Assembly (NCBI GenBank): GCA_015068305.1
Contig: SVKV01000007.1
Span: 1-64,000 of the forward strand
Source of the DNA: Oscillospiraceae bacterium
GTDB lineage: Bacteria; Bacillota; Clostridia; Oscillospirales; Oscillospiraceae
Length of the DNA stretch: 64,000 nt
Direction: 5' to 3'
Part shown: piece after piece, positions 25,771-33,610 of the stretch
How positions within the stretch are numbered: the first letter of the stretch is position 1
How the letters are laid out: each line of letters starts with the position of its first letter
Position numbers and translations under genes: made by a program
The notes under the pieces: generated by a model
Told to the model about the DNA's origin: nothing
Seen by the model: only the letters and a program-made list of their open reading frames with translations
The model's database searches: none

Positions 25771-26841
25771 ATGAGTGTTCTGTTTGCAATTCTGCTGTTC
25801 AGCTTTCTGATTTTTATCCATGAGCTGGGTCATTTTGCAGCTGCGAAGCTGTCCGGTGTCCAGGTCAATGAATTTGCCCTCTTTATGGGCCCTGCCATTT
25901 ACAAAAAACAGGTGGGGGAGACCCTCTATTCCATCCGAACCATTCCCATCGGCGGCTACTGCGCCATGGAAGGAGAGGACGAGGATACGGATAATCCCCG
26001 GTCCTTTCAGAAGGCTGCCCTGTGGAAACGGCTTGTGATTCTGGTGGCCGGTGCTGCCATGAATTTTGTAGCCGGCGTTGTGCTGATGGCAATCGTTTAT
26101 GCCCCGGCGCAGCAGTTCGTGGTGCCTGTGGTGGATTCGTTTGAAGAAGGCTGTCTGCTGGAAGCAAAAGACGGTGATTTCGGCTTCAAAATCGGCGACC
26201 GGATTCTGGAAATTGACGGGGAAAAGATTTATACCTCCTCGGATTTTTCTCTGATCCTCTCTCTGAATCCCGGAGAGATCCATGATGTGACGGTGCTGCG
26301 CAACGGCGAGAGGCTGGGTCTGGAGGGTATGGCGCTGCGTAAGGCAGAATTCCCCGACGGAAACGGCGGTACCAGTATGCGCTACGGTTTCAGCTTCTCT
26401 CTGGAGGATGCAACCTTTGCAAACAAGCTGGACTATGCCTGGAAAAATACCCTCAATACGGTCCGTACCGTCCGGCTGAGCCTGCAGATGCTGCTGTCGG
26501 GCCAGGCAGGGCTTTCCGATATGGGTGGCCCAGTGATGATCGTGGATCAGATGGCGGAGGTTGCGGCCAGCTCGCCCACGGCGCTGGACGCGCTGCTGAA
26601 TATGCTCTATTTTGGCGCATTCATTGCCATTAACCTGGCTGTGATGAATCTGCTGCCCATTCCTGCGCTGGACGGCGGCAGAGTGGCCGGTTTGCTGATC
26701 ACGGCAACCATTGAAGCAGTGACCCGGAAAAAACTGGATCCCAAATACGAAGGCTATATCCACGGTGCCGGTATGCTCTTGCTGCTGGGACTGATGGTGC
26801 TGATCATGTTCAAAGACATTTTTGTAGTATTTAAGGGGTAA
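25771..26841 (+). CDS. rseP: RIP metalloprotease RseP/RasP
   Basis: 356 residues. The site-2 protease motif FIHELGHFAAAKL (HExxH) is in the first helix, one PDZ domain covers about residues 125-200 (LEAKDGDFGFKIGDRILEIDG), and the C-terminal LLPIPALDGGRV supplies the third metal ligand Asp. It cleaves membrane anti-sigma factors and signal peptide remnants. Ribosome site GAGGTT; 32 bases behind dxr. Confidence 0.95.
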   Translation: MSVLFAILLFSFLIFIHELGHFAAAKLSGVQVNEFALFMGPAIYKKQVGETLYSIRTIPIGGYCAMEGEDEDTDNPRSFQKAALWKRLVILVAGAAMNFVAGVVLMAIVYAPAQQFVVPVVDSFEEGCLLEAKDGDFGFKIGDRILEIDGEKIYTSSDFSLILSLNPGEIHDVTVLRNGERLGLEGMALRKAEFPDGNGGTSMRYGFSFSLEDATFANKLDYAWKNTLNTVRTVRLSLQMLLSGQAGLSDMGGPVMIVDQMAEVAASSPTALDALLNMLYFGAFIAINLAVMNLLPIPALDGGRVAGLLITATIEAVTRKKLDPKYEGYIHGAGMLLLLGLMVLIMFKDIFVVFKG

Positions 26842-26846
26842 TGACG

Positions 26847-27884
26847 ATGACGAGACAGATTCATGTGGGCAATGTGGCCATTGGCGGCGGTGCGCCTGTG
26901 GTCATCCAGTCCATGCTCAATACAAAGACCACCGATGTGGAGGCATCCCTTGCCCAGATCGGGGCGCTGAAGGATGCCGGCTGCCAGATCGCCCGGCTGG
27001 CAGTTCCCAATATGGAGGCAGCCCGGAACTTTGCTGAAATTTGTGCCCGGAGCCCGCTGCCCCTGGTCGCAGATATTCATTTTGATTACAAGTTGGCCAT
27101 CGCCGCTGCAGAAGGCGGAGCAAGCAAAATCCGGATCAACCCCGGCAACATCGGCGGGGAGGACCGGGTGAAGGCCGTTGTGGATGTATGTAAGGATAAA
27201 AAGATCCCCATCCGCATTGGTGTCAATGGCGGCAGCCTGGACAAGCGGCTGTTGGAAAAATACGGCCATCCCACGGCGGAAGCACTGGTGGAGAGCGCCT
27301 TTGAGCATCTGGAACTGCTGGAAAAGTACGGATTCTACGATTCCTGCCTTTCCATGAAGTCTTCCACCGTGCCCACCATGGTGGAGGCCTGCCGGCTGTT
27401 CCGGAGCAAGTGCGACTACCCCCTGCACATCGGCGTGACAGAAACGGGCCCCGTGAAGCAGGGCCTCATCAAATCTGCCATGGGCATCGGTGCGCTGCTG
27501 CTGGATGGCATCGGTGATACCATCCGGGTGTCTCTTACCGACGACCCGGTGCAGGAGGTCTATGCCGCCAAGGATATTCTGAAGGCTGCGGGACTTCGCA
27601 AGGAAGGCGTGAATATTGTTTCCTGCCCCACCTGCGGACGGACCCAGATCGATCTGATCGGCCTTGTAAATCAGGTTGATGAGGCGCTGAAAGACTGCGA
27701 TAAGCCCATTACCGTTGCAGTCATGGGCTGTGTAGTCAACGGCCCCGGCGAAGCCCGGGAGGCCGACATCGGCATCGCCGGCGGCAACGGCTGGGGTATG
27801 ATCTTTGAAAAGGGGGAGCAGGTGGAAAAGCTTCCCTATGAGGAACTGCTGCCTGCACTGCTGAAGCGGATTGAGGCCATGTAA
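26847..27884 (+). CDS. ispG: 4-hydroxy-3-methylbut-2-enyl diphosphate synthase (flavodoxin)
   Basis: 345 residues. The TIM barrel starts with VGNVAIGGGAPVVIQSMLNTKT and the [4Fe-4S] ligands are in SCPTCGRTQ and MGCVVNGPGEA. It makes HMBDP in the MEP pathway from MEcPP. Two start codons are possible: ATG 26841 overlaps the rseP stop but is too near AAGGGG; ATG 26847 is eight bases away and preferred. Together with dxr it gives this operon two MEP steps. Confidence 0.95.
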   Translation: MTRQIHVGNVAIGGGAPVVIQSMLNTKTTDVEASLAQIGALKDAGCQIARLAVPNMEAARNFAEICARSPLPLVADIHFDYKLAIAAAEGGASKIRINPGNIGGEDRVKAVVDVCKDKKIPIRIGVNGGSLDKRLLEKYGHPTAEALVESAFEHLELLEKYGFYDSCLSMKSSTVPTMVEACRLFRSKCDYPLHIGVTETGPVKQGLIKSAMGIGALLLDGIGDTIRVSLTDDPVQEVYAAKDILKAAGLRKEGVNIVSCPTCGRTQIDLIGLVNQVDEALKDCDKPITVAVMGCVVNGPGEAREADIGIAGGNGWGMIFEKGEQVEKLPYEELLPALLKRIEAM

Positions 27885-27917
27885 CATACCCGATACCCCG
27901 CGAATACGAGGTTACCT

Positions 27918-30900
27918 ATGACACAGAAAGTATATTTCTTTGATATGTTCTCGGACTATGAGCCGCCTGAGGAGCTGCGTGCAGCCCTTTCTCAGGCGGC
28001 CGTCGCCGCTGCAGATATCGATGCCCAGCATCGCAGGATCAGCGTGGCGCTGGAGTCCGATTTTTATATTCCCAGGAGGATTCTGGACCAGGCCGCCAGA
28101 GAAATCAGCAAGCAATACGGCTTGACTGATCTGGAACTGAAGGCAGCGCATCCGGAAACAGAACTCCAAAAAATCGAACCGGAAGAGCTGCGGGATCTTT
28201 TTGTCACCCGCAATTCCATGGCCCGGGGTTCCCTGGCGGGTGCCCGCTGGCTCTGGAACGGAACGGAATTGACCGTTCAACTGGCGGCGAACGGCAAAAA
28301 GGAACTGGAAGAGCTGGTTCCTCAGGTTCAGAATGTGCTGCGGGAGCAGTTTGCTGCCCCGGTCACCATCAAAATCGAAGCCGGTAAGACTCTGGAAGGC
28401 AAGGCTCTCTTTGAGGCCATGGAGTCCATGCGCTATTCTCTGCTGGAAACGGCACCTGTTGCTGCCGCTGCGGCAAAGAAGGAGGAGAAGAAGCCGGATC
28501 CGCAGTCCGAGACCTTCTTCGGTAAGCCCTTTAAGGGCAATGTGACCCCCATGAAGGAACTGAATCTGGATATGGGCAGCGTCATTGTGGAAGGCAAAGT
28601 ATTTGCCATGGAGCACAAGGAGCTGAAAAAACGCAATGCCTGGGTCATCAGCTTTGATATGACCGACAATTACGGCTCTGTCCGGATCAACCGTTTTCTG
28701 GAGGCCAACGAGGCAAAGCCCATTCTGGACAATGTAAAAGTGGGTTCCGTTCTGAAGGTCCAGGGCCGTCTGGAACTGAACCGGTATGACAACGAGCTGG
28801 TGCTGAAGCCCTTCTCCATGATGCCCGGCACCATGCCCAAACGGAAGGACACCGCGGAAGGCATGAAGCGGGTGGAACTGCATCTGCATACCACCATGTC
28901 CAATATGGACGCCCTGACTTCCACCGATGCCGCCATCAAGCAGGCTGCCGCCTGGGGCCACCGGGCCATTGCCATTACGGATCATGGCTGCTGTCAGTCC
29001 TTTACCGATGCCCTTCACACGGTGGAAAGCTGGAAGGGCGCACCCAAGGTTGCCGGTACCGATGAAACCATCAAGATCCTCTACGGCTGTGAAGGCTACT
29101 ACGTCAACGATGTGGACGACCGGATCGTGGTTCACGGCAATAAGAATATGCGCTTCGATGAAGAGTATGTTGCCTTTGACCTGGAAACCACCGGCCTGTC
29201 CTCCAAAACGGACCGGATCATTGAGATCGGTGCCGTGATTCTGAAAGCAGGCCAGGAGGTTGACCGGTTCCAGACCTTTGTGGATCCCGAGCGGAAGCTG
29301 GACCGGAAAATCGTGGATCTGACCGGCATTACCGATGAAATGCTCCAGGGTGCACCGAAGATTGAGGAAGTGCTGCCCAAATTCCTGGAATTTATCGGCG
29401 ACCGGGTCCTGGTTGCTCACAATTCGGACTTCGATACCGGCTTTATCCGGGCTGAATGCGCCCGCCTGGGTCTGCCTTATGACTATACTGCTGCGGACAC
29501 GCTGATTCTGTCCCAGAATCTGCTGCCCCAGCTGAACAAATTCAAGCTGAATATCGTTTCGGATGCCCTCAGTCTGCCGGACTTCAATCACCACCGGGCC
29601 GCGGACGATTCGCTGACCTGCGGCCTGATCATGGCGCGGCTGATGACCAAGCTGGAAGAGGAGCATGACATCCACGATCTTCAGTCCATCAACCCGGCGA
29701 TGATGAGCCTGCGTTCCAAGGGCCGGATTGCAGACCGCCACGCCCGGCACATTATTCTCTTTGCCAAGAACCAGGTGGGCCTTCGGAATCTGTATCATCT
29801 GATTTCCGATTCCAATCTGAAGTACTTCAAGCGGGTTCCCAGAATTCCCAAATCCGAGCTGATGAAGTACCGGGAGGGCCTGATCATCGGCTCTGCCTGC
29901 GAAGCCGGTGAACTGTTCCAGGCAATTCTGGACCACAAGAGCGAGGATGAACTGAAGCGGCTGGCATCTTTCTATGATTTCCTGGAAATCCAGCCCCTGT
30001 CGAACAATATGTTCATGCTGGAAAAGGGCATGGCAAAGGATATCGAGGAGCTTAAATCCTTCAACCGGACCATTGTCCGTCTGGGTGAGGAGCTGGGCAA
30101 GATGGTGGTTGCCACCGGCGATGTGCACTTCCTCAATCCGGAGGACGAAATCTTCCGGCATATTCTGCTGGCTACCAAGGGCTTTGACGATGCGGACAAG
30201 CCCAATCCGCTGTATTTCCGCACCACCGATGATATGCTGAAGGAGTTCAGCTACCTGGGTGAGGAAAAGGCCTATGAGGTTGTGGTTCAGAATCCCAACC
30301 TTATCGCCGATATGTGCGAGACCCTCCGGCCGGTGCCCCATAATCTGTTTGCTCCGAAAATCGAAAACTCCGTGGAGGATCTGAAGGACCTGGTGTACGG
30401 AAAGCTCCACCGGCTCTACGGTGACAATCCTCCGGAAATGTTCGTCAAGCGCGTGGAAACGGAGCTCCATGACATCATTTCCTGTCACTATGATGTCATC
30501 TATATGTCTGCCCAGCGGCTGGTCCAGAATTCTCTGGAGAACGGCTATCTGGTGGGCTCCCGTGGCTCCGTCGGTTCCTCCATCGTTGCCTTTATGTCCG
30601 GCATCACAGAGGTTAACTCTTTCCCGCCCCATTACCGCTGTCCCAATCCTGACTGTAAGCACACCATCCTGGATGTGCCGAAGGAATTCAACTGCGGCGC
30701 GGACCTGCCGGATATGGCATGCCCCCTTTGTGGAACTCAGCTGGAAAAGGACGGCTTCAACATCCCCTTCGAAACCTTCCTGGGCTTCGGCGGCGACAAG
30801 GTGCCGGATATCGACCTGAACTTCTCCGGCGAATACCAGGCGGAAGCCCATAAGTACTGTATTTCCATGTTCGGTTCCTCCCATGTGTTCCGTGCAGGCA

Positions 30901-32231
30901 CCATCGGTACCGTTGCGGAAAAGACGGCCTTTGGCTATGTCAAAAAGTATATGCAGGAGCGGGGTCAGACTGCCGCCAAGGCGGAAGAAGCCCGGCTTGC
31001 TTCCGGCTGTGTGGGTGTCCGCCGTACTACGGGCCAGCACCCCGGCGGCCTGGTGGTTATCCCCCAGGAAAATGAGATCTGGGATTTCTGCCCCGTTCAG
31101 CACCCGGCAGATGACCCCAATTCCGACCAGATCACCACCCACTTTGAATACCACTCCATGGAAGAAAACCTGCTGAAGCTGGATATGCTGGGTCACGATG
31201 ACCCTACCATGATCCGCATGATGGAGGATATGACCGGAGTGGATGCCAAAACGATCCCTCTGGACGATAAGGGCACCATGTCCATTTTCACATCCTCCAA
31301 GATTCTGGGTTATGAAAATGACAAGCTCTTAGGTCCCACCGGCGCTGTGGGCGTTCCGGAATTCAACACCCGGTTCACCCGGGGCGTTCTGCTGGATACC
31401 ATGCCCACCAAGTTTGACTTCCTGGTCCGGATCTGCGGCTATACCCACGGCACCGATGTGTGGCTGGGCAATGCCAAGGATTTGATCAATTCCAAGACCG
31501 CCACCGTCGACCAGACCATCGGCGCCCGTGACGATATCATGCTCTATCTGATTTCCTGCGGCATGCCGGATAAGCGGGCCTTCAAGATCATGGAGTCCGT
31601 CCGTAAGGGCAGGGGATTGCCTCCCGGAGCGGAGGAGGAGATGATTGCCGCCGGTGTTCCCGACTGGTACATCGGTTCCTGCAAGAAGATCAAGTACCTG
31701 TTCCCCAAGGCCCACGCCGTTGCTTACTGCATGATGGCCTTCCGGATTGCCTGGTTCAAGGTCTATCACCCACTGGCATTCTATGCGGCCTACTTCTACC
31801 GCCGAAGCCAGAAGGGCGGCTTTGACGCCGTTTTGATGACGAAGGGTATGGAATCTGTTCTAGCCAATATCGAGGCAATCGACGGCAATGAAGACGCCAC
31901 AGCCAAGGATGAGGACCTGCTGACCACCATGGAGGTTGTCTATGAGTTCTACCTCCGGGGCCTGGAATTTTTGCCCATCGATATTTATGAGTCCCATGCA
32001 ACGAAATTCCTCATTAAGGATGGGAAGCTGCTGCCGCCCTTTGTGGCCATTTCCGGCCTTGGTGAAAGTGCGGCCTGGGATATTATGAACGGACGGGAGG
32101 GGAAGGAGTTTCTCTCCATCGAGGAATTCTCTCTTGCCTGCCCCAAGGCATCCAAGACCCACATTCAGATGCTCAAGGATGCCGGTGCTTTCGGAAATCT
32201 GCCTGATACCAGTCAGGTCAGCTTTTTCTGA
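27918..32231 (+). CDS. polC: DNA polymerase III alpha subunit, PolC type
   Basis: 1437 residues, full length for PolC. Order: N-terminal domain (1 to ~215), OB fold (~220-310, SVIVEGKVFAMEHKELKKR), PHP domain (from ~318, VELHLHTTMSNMDALT), inserted DEDDh proofreading exonuclease (from ~418, VAFDLETTGLSSKTDRIIEIG), polymerase core with SRGSVGSSIVAFMSGITEVN, a Cys-rich zinc loop (CPNPDCKHT...CPLCG) and KVPDIDLNFSGEYQ carrying catalytic Asp residues, then fingers GVRRTTGQHPGG. It is the essential replicase of Firmicutes. Ribosome site GAGGTT. Expected at the end of the rseP series. Confidence 0.97.
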   Translation: MTQKVYFFDMFSDYEPPEELRAALSQAAVAAADIDAQHRRISVALESDFYIPRRILDQAAREISKQYGLTDLELKAAHPETELQKIEPEELRDLFVTRNSMARGSLAGARWLWNGTELTVQLAANGKKELEELVPQVQNVLREQFAAPVTIKIEAGKTLEGKALFEAMESMRYSLLETAPVAAAAAKKEEKKPDPQSETFFGKPFKGNVTPMKELNLDMGSVIVEGKVFAMEHKELKKRNAWVISFDMTDNYGSVRINRFLEANEAKPILDNVKVGSVLKVQGRLELNRYDNELVLKPFSMMPGTMPKRKDTAEGMKRVELHLHTTMSNMDALTSTDAAIKQAAAWGHRAIAITDHGCCQSFTDALHTVESWKGAPKVAGTDETIKILYGCEGYYVNDVDDRIVVHGNKNMRFDEEYVAFDLETTGLSSKTDRIIEIGAVILKAGQEVDRFQTFVDPERKLDRKIVDLTGITDEMLQGAPKIEEVLPKFLEFIGDRVLVAHNSDFDTGFIRAECARLGLPYDYTAADTLILSQNLLPQLNKFKLNIVSDALSLPDFNHHRAADDSLTCGLIMARLMTKLEEEHDIHDLQSINPAMMSLRSKGRIADRHARHIILFAKNQVGLRNLYHLISDSNLKYFKRVPRIPKSELMKYREGLIIGSACEAGELFQAILDHKSEDELKRLASFYDFLEIQPLSNNMFMLEKGMAKDIEELKSFNRTIVRLGEELGKMVVATGDVHFLNPEDEIFRHILLATKGFDDADKPNPLYFRTTDDMLKEFSYLGEEKAYEVVVQNPNLIADMCETLRPVPHNLFAPKIENSVEDLKDLVYGKLHRLYGDNPPEMFVKRVETELHDIISCHYDVIYMSAQRLVQNSLENGYLVGSRGSVGSSIVAFMSGITEVNSFPPHYRCPNPDCKHTILDVPKEFNCGADLPDMACPLCGTQLEKDGFNIPFETFLGFGGDKVPDIDLNFSGEYQAEAHKYCISMFGSSHVFRAGTIGTVAEKTAFGYVKKYMQERGQTAAKAEEARLASGCVGVRRTTGQHPGGLVVIPQENEIWDFCPVQHPADDPNSDQITTHFEYHSMEENLLKLDMLGHDDPTMIRMMEDMTGVDAKTIPLDDKGTMSIFTSSKILGYENDKLLGPTGAVGVPEFNTRFTRGVLLDTMPTKFDFLVRICGYTHGTDVWLGNAKDLINSKTATVDQTIGARDDIMLYLISCGMPDKRAFKIMESVRKGRGLPPGAEEEMIAAGVPDWYIGSCKKIKYLFPKAHAVAYCMMAFRIAWFKVYHPLAFYAAYFYRRSQKGGFDAVLMTKGMESVLANIEAIDGNEDATAKDEDLLTTMEVVYEFYLRGLEFLPIDIYESHATKFLIKDGKLLPPFVAISGLGESAAWDIMNGREGKEFLSIEEFSLACPKASKTHIQMLKDAGAFGNLPDTSQVSFF

Positions 32232-32260
32232 TTAACTCCAAATAACAGGAGGAATAACAA

Positions 32261-32743
32261 ATGAAGAAAAAAACACCGATTTGGTTGTCCGTACTGCTTC
32301 TTGTGGCAGTCATTCTGATTAACGGAATGGGCGGCGAAGCCCCGGAGGAACCGTCATACCCGGTAGATGCCACAGGATATGTGGAAAACGTGGAAATTGA
32401 CGAAGAGGGCTGGTATTACAGCGCAGATGAGGTGGCCCTTTATCTGCATCTTTACGGCCATTTGCCGGAAAATTTCATCACCAAGTCAGAAGCTGCATCC
32501 CTTGGCTGGGAAGGCGGCAGTGTGGAGCCTTATGCGCCGGATCATGTGATCGGCGGCGACAAGTTCGGAAACCGGGAGGGACTGCTTCCGGATGCCAAGG
32601 GCAGGTATTACTATGAGTGTGATATCGATACCCTTGGAGAGGACAGCCGGGGCGCAAAGCGCATTGTATTCTCCAATGACGGACTCATCTATTATACCGA
32701 AGACCATTACGAGAGCTTCGTGCTTCTCTACGGGGAGGAATGA
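32261..32743 (+). CDS. Barnase-family secreted ribonuclease
   Basis: 160 residues: an N-terminal signal/anchor (KKKTPIWLSVLLLVAVILI), a linker, then a barnase fold from about residue 50. Compared with B. amyloliquefaciens barnase from memory, ITKSEA (Lys75 here), GGDKFGNREGLLP, YECDID (general base Glu119), RGAKR (Arg130 and Arg134) and TEDHYESF (His149) keep every catalytic residue. It should hydrolyse RNA after guanine, outside the cell. ATG 32261 follows CAGGAGGAATAACAA. It is followed at once by its barstar inhibitor. Whether it serves nutrition or competition is unknown. Confidence 0.92.
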   Translation: MKKKTPIWLSVLLLVAVILINGMGGEAPEEPSYPVDATGYVENVEIDEEGWYYSADEVALYLHLYGHLPENFITKSEAASLGWEGGSVEPYAPDHVIGGDKFGNREGLLPDAKGRYYYECDIDTLGEDSRGAKRIVFSNDGLIYYTEDHYESFVLLYGEE

Positions 32744-32745
32744 GC

Positions 32746-33012
32746 ATGAAAGTCCAGCTGGACGGCCGACAGATGACGGATCGGGAGACAGCCCATACTT
32801 ACCTGGCTGAACAGCTTCAGTTTCCGGCCTATTACGGGCGGAACCTGGATGCGCTGTACGATCTGCTGACCGAACGGAGAGAGCCTCTGGAAATCCTCTT
32901 TACTCACACTGAGCAGATGAAGGAACAGATGGGAAGCTATGGCAGTACCCTTTTGCACACGATGCTGGAAGCTGAAAATGATAACCTTGCTCTGACAGTA
33001 ACCGTTTGCTGA
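32746..33012 (+). CDS. Barstar family ribonuclease inhibitor
   Basis: 88 residues against 89-90 in barstar. The barnase-blocking helix PAYYGRNLDALYDLLT lies at residues 28-42 with Tyr29, Asn33, Asp35, Asp39 and Thr42 in the same numbering as barstar; Trp38 is replaced by Tyr. It plugs the active site of the cytosolic precursor ribonuclease. The start at ATG 32746 has GGGGAGG eight bases upstream; ATG 32740, overlapping the ribonuclease stop, is closer to the site and less likely. A strong terminator follows, so the pair is one transcript, possibly read through from polC. Confidence 0.93.
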   Translation: MKVQLDGRQMTDRETAHTYLAEQLQFPAYYGRNLDALYDLLTERREPLEILFTHTEQMKEQMGSYGSTLLHTMLEAENDNLALTVTVC

Positions 33013-33017
33013 TGAAA

Positions 33018-33043
33018 AACCTCCGGGAAACCGGAGGTTTTTT
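33018..33043 (+). terminator. Terminator after barstar
   Basis: Stem AACCTCCGG / CCGGAGGTT, loop GAAA, T6 tail. Confidence 0.93.
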
Positions 33044-33073
33044 CATAAAAATGTAAAAAGAGAAAAATAGTAC

Positions 33074-33102
33074 TTGATTTTTCTAAAAACATGTGATAGT
33101 AT
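33074..33102 (+). promoter_or_regulatory. Promoter of the tRNA-Pro gene
   Basis: TTGATT at 33074-33079, 17-base spacer, TAGTAT at 33097-33102, about 32 bases before the mature tRNA. Confidence 0.6.
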
Positions 33103-33134
33103 ATCAAGGTCGTTGAGGCGACACAGCTGAATAT

Positions 33135-33211
33135 CCGGGTGTGGCGAAGTTTGGTATCGCGCTTGAATGGGGTTCAAGAGGCCTCGAGTTCGAATCTCGA
33201 CACTCGGACCA
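33135..33211 (+). tRNA. tRNA-Pro (anticodon GGG)
   Basis: 77 bases with encoded CCA. Acceptor CCGGGTG / CACTCGG (one G-T), D stem GCGA / TCGC, anticodon stem CTTGA / TCAAG around loop ATGGGGT (anticodon GGG), variable AGGCC, T stem TCGAG / CTCGA around TTCGAAT, discriminator A plus CCA. It reads CCC and CCU. It is the only RNA gene seen in the window. Confidence 0.93.
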
Positions 33212-33250
33212 AATAATGGGAAACTACTTATGTAGTTTCCCATTATTTAT
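33211..33250 (+). terminator. Terminator of tRNA-Pro
   Basis: Near-perfect 17-bp stem AAATAATGGGAAACTAC / GTAGTTTCCCATTATTT with loop TTAT, starting at the last base of the tRNA. Confidence 0.88.
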
Positions 33251-33259
33251 TTCAGATGA

Positions 33260-33372
33260 GAGATTCGAAAGACTAACTGCAAGTGTCCAGTGGACACTTG
33301 CTTGCCGCCAGCTCGATGGCGGCAACACCATAATTTTTCTTTCCATACGGAAAGAAAAATGTAACGAATCTC
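33260..33372 (+). repeat. 113-bp element of three adjacent perfect hairpins with terminal inverted repeats
   Basis: Bounded by GAGATTCG (33260-33267) and CGAATCTC (33365-33372). Inside lie three perfect hairpins: GCAAGTGTCC-N3-GGACACTTGC (33279-33301), TTGCCGCCA-N6-TGGCGGCAA (33302-33325) and ATTTTTCTTTCC-N4-GGAAAGAAAAAT (33333-33360). There is no open frame. It looks like a miniature mobile or REP-type repeat. Confidence 0.65.
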
Positions 33373-33472
33373 GACACTCAAGGGTAGTACACCAGTATCC
33401 TGACACTTGGGTAAGAGTAACCGATTCTCGACCCTCGGGTTAGAGCAACCGGATCCCGACCTTCGGACCCGG
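33361..33472 (+). repeat. Degenerate ~28-bp tandem array resembling tRNA 3' ends
   Basis: CGAATCTCGACACTC at 33365-33379 copies the tRNA-Pro T-arm/acceptor region (33191-33205) exactly. It is followed by diverged units at 33382-33408, 33409-33436 and 33437-33464; the last two agree at 22 of 28 positions, then GGACCCGG. Bases 33473-33548 hold nothing I recognise. Confidence 0.6.
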
Positions 33473-33548
33473 ACCGCGCGAAATGGATTGTGCTAAATCA
33501 ACACAAGTCGGAATTATTCATATTTTTCTCGAAAAATTGAAAAAACAC

Positions 33549-33577
33549 TTGCATTTTTGTATACAATGGTGTAAACT
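33549..33577 (+). promoter_or_regulatory. Promoter of the alanine/glycine symporter gene
   Basis: TTGCAT at 33549-33554, 17-base spacer, TAAACT at 33572-33577. Confidence 0.65.
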
Positions 33578-33578
33578 G

Positions 33579-33592
33579 TGGACATATGTCCA
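33579..33592 (+). promoter_or_regulatory. 14-bp perfect palindrome downstream of the symporter promoter
   Basis: TGGACATATGTCCA placed one base after the -10, covering the expected transcription start. The position suits a repressor site. Confidence 0.5.
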
Positions 33593-33610
33593 TGATTGGA
33601 GGAAAGAATA

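Noticed and set aside
27912..31196. 1094-codon open frame antisense to polC
   Set aside because: It mirrors codon structure of polC and has no ribosome site or family motif; long antisense frames are common opposite GC-rich coding DNA here.
33361..33472. CRISPR array or second tRNA in the degenerate repeat tract
   Set aside because: Units are adjacent without unique spacers, and no complete cloverleaf can be folded.
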